A DNA stretch of 64,000 nucleotides from Cadophora sp. MPI-SDFR-AT-0126 (Eukaryota > Ascomycota > Leotiomycetes > Helotiales > Ploettnerulaceae). The notes under the pieces were generated by a model, which saw nothing but the letters and a program-made list of their open reading frames with translations, was not told where the DNA came from and made no database searches. This document shows, piece by piece, positions 58,818 through 64,000 of this stretch. Both the position numbers and the translations under genes were made by a program. The stretch is from the NCBI GenBank assembly GCA_020747065.1, contig JAGMVK010000010.1:1798001-1862000 (forward strand). The letters run 5' to 3'. Within the stretch, counting starts at the first letter, position 1. Every line of letters begins with the position of its first letter.

Positions 58818-61800
58818 ATGGTCAACCTCTTATCTCTTGGGGAACTGGGTATCGGTAAGCCGTTAGAACATTGGTGGCAGTGGGCGTTCATTGGTATTGC
58901 GGCTTCTTCAGCCTTTGCGGGGTCAATATCATTTTTCTTGGTGCTATTTAACATTATTAAAGATTGGTCAAAGGTAACTCATAGTCCTAAGTATTCCCTC
59001 ATTCGGAGATCCCTAATAATTGTTGCAGAGAGAACGGAAACCAAAATACATACCTCCGCAGTTGAAAGCATATCTAGAATTCCACGAAAGCGGCGCTCCT
59101 CAGATCATCAGCGAGAAACCTCGACTTCCAGCGTCATCTTTTGGAGTATACCTTGGATCATTCGAAAGTTTCCCAACACAAGCCGAAGCCGGACTTTTGA
59201 CGAGATGGGACATTTTGATTTTAGATCCCCTGCAAGTGGGAGTTCAAGAAGCGATCGCGAATGTTCGCCCTTCCAGCCAACACATACGTATCGGAAGACT
59301 CCACCTTCGAGATCTCCATACCCCTAAGCAACAGCAAGATGACGGAGACATCATTATAGCTATTGAAAAAGTTCGGGATGTCATAGAGAAGCGTTTCCGG
59401 AATTCCAATACACGGTCTTCGGCATTTTCCGGGATTTTGCTTGCGGGATGGGAGGATTGGTTACCGATGCCAGTATTCAATGCTCTAGTCCAGTATGTGC
59501 GCAGCAGTGGACTGGAAGTATACCTCGAGATAGCGCCACCTAATTTTCTCGGAGACGAGAGTCCAGACATGGCCAATTTTGCCGGAGTGGTTGTCAGAAA
59601 CGGCACGATTCTCACGAGTGGTCACGTACGAGACTATTTCCAGATGGCCGTGATGAAGTCGACCGTCAAGGCGTTTGTGACACAAACTTGCTTGCGGGAT
59701 TTCAGGGTGATGGTTTGGGAGACGGTGGATGACGAGAAATCGCTTTCACATTCAGTGATCAAGAGATGCTATATTTGGTGCAGATACTACAGCGCCATGG
59801 TATTCATCAATTCGAAGGGGGCTTTGTTTGATGCGGCAAGCGAAGGAATTCCAGAACCACTGGCAGCTTTCCAGTGGCTGAAGGATCAGCGAGTGATGAA
59901 GATACACAATCAGTGGCGCTCTACGCACAAGCTTGTGTCAAATCCAACAGCTGGCGCATCAACCTCACAGCTCGAGAAGATTGTTCCAAGCTTGAAGTAC
60001 CTAACACCAGTTTTAGACCTTTCGGAAAAGCCCCAGAAATTCCATAAAGCGGATGCCAGTTTAGATCTGGCCATTGTCGATCTCAATGCTCGAGATGAGA
60101 AGAATGGAAGCTGGTTCCAGAAGATGCCAAAGATCCGGGGTAGCCCGCTGTCATTTTCTCCCACAGGGGAATCCTACAATTTGCTCGGGTGCTTTCCGAT
60201 TGGACTGCATGCATCACAGGAAGACTACACTCAAGTTGTAAATACGCAACGTCACTTGCTTCGCATGGGTAAGTTGGACCAGATCCCGCCATCGAAGCTT
60301 CGCACCATTGGAACCTTCTTCCGCAAGCTACATCACGATGGATTTACGCATAATTCAAACCACATCGACAATAACGTCCTTCAATCGATAAACGAGCTCG
60401 CCCAGGGTCTTTGGGCTGCTTCTGACTCAGAAGAAATTCTGGATCCGATTGAAGTCTACATCGGCTTGGATTCTGGGTTCCGTACACCAGGTGGGGTGCA
60501 GTTCTGGGCTGTGACGGATGTTGATGTTGAGACAGGCACTCTCACGATTTATGTTTCCAGATATGCATCTGATCTTGAAAACACTATTCTCCATGCATAC
60601 TTGTCCAACAAGGGATGCTCCCGCCATGCATGCTTTGCGGCCGAGATCTCCGCAGCTGAATTCGCCGCTGGTCGACCTCAAACAACTCTACCGAAGCGAT
60701 TTTTACAGGACATCAAGCTCCTCACTCCATCTGATATCATCTTCTTCTTCCAGCACTTGAAGGTCTCAGATCCAGAGAATGGGGACATGCTGGTAAGTCA
60801 GGTGCGGGATTTGCTTGAAGAGCAGATTCTCGATGGACCGTCGTTTGGGCAGCTACGAGAGTTGGACACAGCAGGATATTTGAGCGGCAAAATCCCGGAG
60901 CAGATGATCATCGAATCTCGTGGACTTTGGTACGAAAAGCACGGATACCAACATTTCGATATCGATGTGGCTCTGAAAGTCTTTCGAGACGTTGCTTCGA
61001 ATTTTGTTGACATCCTCTGCACGAGGCGGCATGACGATCTAGAAAAAATCACAGATGTCCTAGAGTCTGTGATCACAAGCGATGGCTTCGATGCCTATTC
61101 GGATATCGTGGCTCTAGCCATATTCTGTGCCGCGAGAAAAGCTGCCTACAACGAAATCTACCTCGAGGTGTCAGACCGAAATCCGCTTTTCAATGAGTAT
61201 TCGGATCAAGCAGGAGCCTTTTCTGAGTTGTTTGCTTTGGGCTCCAGATGTGAGGATTACTTTGATCTCACACCAAGCGCTTTTGGAAAGCTGCTTTCCG
61301 ATCGTCACCGAGAACACTACAGCAAGCCTCATAATCAACCACCTCTCCAGATCGAGTACGCTACTGGATACGCTTCATCCTATGCTGTCGCCCAAATAGA
61401 TATTGATGATAGTGTCAAGCCAGCGACAATGCCAGCATATCAACGCCTCACTTTCCTCAGTGTCTTTGCAATTCCAGGTAATTCACACGGTCTTCACATT
61501 CCCGGGAAAAGCTACTGACTCGGCGTGCAGCTTTCATTGATATCGTCCTGCTGACCACCACCGGTCATGGTCTCTACCTCAGTTCATACATGTCCAAATC
61601 CGAGAAGTATAGCTCTACCATGGCTCTAATGATAGCCCTGCCCCTGTCAAGCGCCATTGGCACCTGGATCGCTATTGGAGGCAGTTACTATCTCAATTCG
61701 GTCGCCTTTCCAGCAGCAAATATGTATGTCATCACACGTTTCGTGGGAGGCCTGGTGGTTACGTTTAGTGCCGGTATTGTTGGCTTCGTAATAATCTCTG

Positions 61801-64000
61801 CTGTCAATTCCAGTATTCAAGATGGCATCGTTTTCATCCTGTACTTCGTGGCCTTAACATCCTACTTGACAATTCTGGCCGTGCTGTCAAGTTACCAATA
61901 TCTCGGATCAGCTTTTCAAAATGGTCGAACCATTATTTTGGGTGCGGTCCCCATCCTCGGCGTCGCCCCAATTCTCACCATATTCGTCTCCGGTCACGAC
62001 ACTGTCATTTACCTCATTTCCCTGTACATATTTGTCGGAGTTCTGGTTATGGGAGCTAGAAGAGTGGGATCGCAGTGGGTGACTTGGTACCACAAGATCA
62101 ATGCCATCGACGACAAAAAGCTCAAAGAATGGTATATCAACGTCAAAGGTCAGGGAAACAAAGACGTATTCAGTGGAATGACAGATCCTGCTGCCCTGGT
62201 CCTTGCAAGAGCTGCTCTGCTCCAGGATGTCAAGAAAGAACGATCGCGAAAGATTTGGACGCCCGCTACATCGGATCCCTTAGTCTCTCAGCTTGCTCAG
62301 GGATGGGATGCTACCATATTTCTTCTAGAGTGGTATTGCCGTCTTCAGGGCTCCAAGCAACCAATCCCATACAGTTCCACGTGGAACGTTCAAGTCAAGG
62401 TTGGTCTCGCGAGTCTGATCGAAGCTCAAAGAGGTATTCGTTTGCATAACGGCTTCGTTCTATGGCGCCAAGCTGGGGATGAGGTTGTCTGTGGTGTTTT
62501 GTACTTCTTGATCGCACTCCTAGACCGCTGGGTAGAACTTCTCACGGGTGGTAATCTCCTTGGTCTCGGGGCAGGGGAATCTGATACAGTTCGCAAAGCC
62601 ACCGGTCTCGGACTGGCATACTATCTGATCGGATCTGTTATCTTGGACTACAAGGCGTACGCATTGAACGGACTAATTGACGTCCCAAATCCGGAACCAA
62701 TTCGTTCTGCTGACCACATACGAGATGCAGTTGTCAAAAACGCAAAGACCAGGCGGAAACTGTATTTTTCGACTTTTGGCAAGTTTCTTACTGTTCATGT
62801 CTGGTCGTTGGCACTTACTACGACCGTTTTGTTTGTTCTGGATGGCAGCAAAGAAGGATTGTGGGTTTTCTTGGCATTTGTTGGCTCATACTCTGGACTG
62901 CTACTCTACCAGGTAAGAATCTCACATGCAGAGAAAGTCTAATTCATGCTAATTAGGTGAAGTACAATAAGGTATTTTCTGGCTCCAGAACGATAAAGCC
63001 GCTACTCTTAGCTATCGGAGTCGCCCTTCCCCTGGGAATCGGCCTCAAACTACGTTGGCCCCACGAAGTATGGACCACAATTGTTCCGCTGGCGACAGCA
63101 ACATGGATTGCAGCCATCCTCTCCATACGGACTGCCAAAATCGGAATGCCACGAAAGCCAGCCAACAACGATCCAGGAAATCAAGGATTATTTCATGCCT
63201 ACTCAGGATTGGGAGAAGACCACCACTGGAGTCAAAGCGAGCTTGCAAACTTCTTCAACAGCATCTCAGCAACTACCCTCGGACTTACGACCAGCACAGA
63301 GGCGAACAGTCTTCTTGGGATTGAAGTTCGAGCCATCTTGATGTCATGCAGTCAGCAGCATCTATCACAGCCAGCTGCGAAAGCATTCCCAGACTCGTAC
63401 AGTCTGGTTGGAGAGATCAGCAAAAAGTGGAATGATGGCACTATCAAGCTTCAACTGGTATCGATGCAGCGTTATCTCCCTTCCAAGGCTAATATCAGAG
63501 CCATCAGCTGCTTCAGCAGTGATGGAAGTCTTCATATTCTAGTCAACCTTCCCGAGCAAGGAAGCTCCGCACGTCGACCATTTGGAAACAACAATTATCA
63601 ATTCATCGCTGAAATTATGCTTCACGCAGGTGCCGAATTCCTCATGGGGATGACCCATGACTGTAGCGTGCTTGCGGAATCGCTTCCAGCTTGTCGACAA
63701 GTCAGTGGGCACGAGAAGTACAAGGTCTCGGAAAGCGTCCGAAGAGAGATTGCTGCAGATGAATCCCCAGAGAATCGAGCCCTAGCAATCTCGAGCGCGA
63801 AGAAAGAATTGATTCAGCAATCGTGTTTCGGACTTGATTGCGATTTGATGTGGGACAAACTCCCAGGCGAAATCAGAGGCATACTGTTTCGTCGATGCTT
63901 GGGCGAGAGATACGATCTTACCTCGGCTAATTCCCAATGGCTCAAACGAGCTCTCTTAAAAGAGTCCAAAGTAGATCTCCAGACTTTCATTACCCAGTGC
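58818..64000 (+). CDS. gtb3: Giant multi-TM protein, Gtb3-like (GAG glycosyltransferase candidate), 3' end outside window
   Basis: Exons 58818-58973, 59029-61477, 61531-62912 and 62957 to the window edge stay open for 1677 residues; the introns are 55, 53 and 44 bp. A membrane span lies at about residues 19-47 (WWQWAFIGIAASSAFAGSI). A soluble domain of about 800 residues follows. Its first part (FGVYLGSFES, LLTRWDILILDPLQ, GILLAGWEDWLP) looks like a TIM-barrel of the GH114 type. Then come at least eight spans between residues about 860 and 1370, and another soluble part. Gtb3 of A. fumigatus is a very large membrane glycosyltransferase beside agd3. The GT4 catalytic part, if present, must lie beyond base 64000 and is not seen. 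The call rests on size, topology and neighbours. Confidence 0.72.

Noticed and set aside
1..64000. CRISPR arrays, bacterial operons, insertion sequences
   Set aside because: Spliced eukaryotic genes throughout; no regular repeat-spacer arrays or transposase frames seen.

Overview
This is a stretch of a filamentous ascomycete nuclear genome (Pezizomycotina; the gene content fits Leotiomycetes such as Helotiales, but the order is inferred, not shown). The signs are genes broken by many short GT-AG introns of about 44-60 bp with CTAAC/CTGAC-like branch sites, single-gene transcription units with no operon logic, Zn(II)2Cys6 regulators, a PigL-type N-terminal domain, an ENA-type sodium P-ATPase and a secreted subtilase. 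I rebuilt exon structures by reading frame, splice signals and family conservation. Each multi-exon model listed is in phase from start to stop, but no transcripts were available.

Left part (1-17.5 kb): a PigL_N-type protein cut by the left edge; an EF-hand MscS-type mechanosensitive channel; a Zn2Cys6 regulator on the minus strand whose zinc motif is split by a long intron; an AAA+ ATPase with an unknown N-terminal half and a proline-rich linker; a gene-poor 3.4 kb gap; then a transcription-factor-domain ('tachykinin family') protein without a zinc cluster.

Middle part (18.5-34.6 kb): five small-molecule enzymes in a row: an alpha/beta hydrolase, an acyl-CoA dehydrogenase (with an apparent 5-nt microexon), a haloperoxidase-like alpha/beta hydrolase, an MBL-fold hydrolase and a PRISE-like SDR reductase. 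With the neighbouring regulator they look like a catabolic or detoxification mini-cluster without a backbone synthase. Two of the promoters hold CCG-Nx-CGG palindromes. A 13-exon secreted subtilase and a small methyltransferase follow.

Right-centre (36.7-51 kb): an RBR E3 ubiquitin ligase with a long coiled-coil tail; a secreted PAN/apple-domain cell-surface protein with YKIP-type repeats; an ENA-type Na+/K+ efflux ATPase whose upstream DNA carries a dense group of GCCAAG (PacC-type) sites; a second Zn2Cys6 regulator; and a decayed gene with frameshifts and in-frame stops.

Right end (51.3-64 kb): the most notable system. A UDP-glucose/GalNAc 4-epimerase with an N-terminal extension (Uge3-like), an Agd3-like extracellular polysaccharide deacetylase and a giant multi-TM protein cut by the right edge (Gtb3-like) lie side by side. 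Order and content match the core of the galactosaminogalactan (GAG) exopolysaccharide cluster known from Aspergillus fumigatus. No recognisable Sph3 or Ega3 glycoside hydrolase gene is visible between the epimerase and the deacetylase, where the Aspergillus cluster has them.
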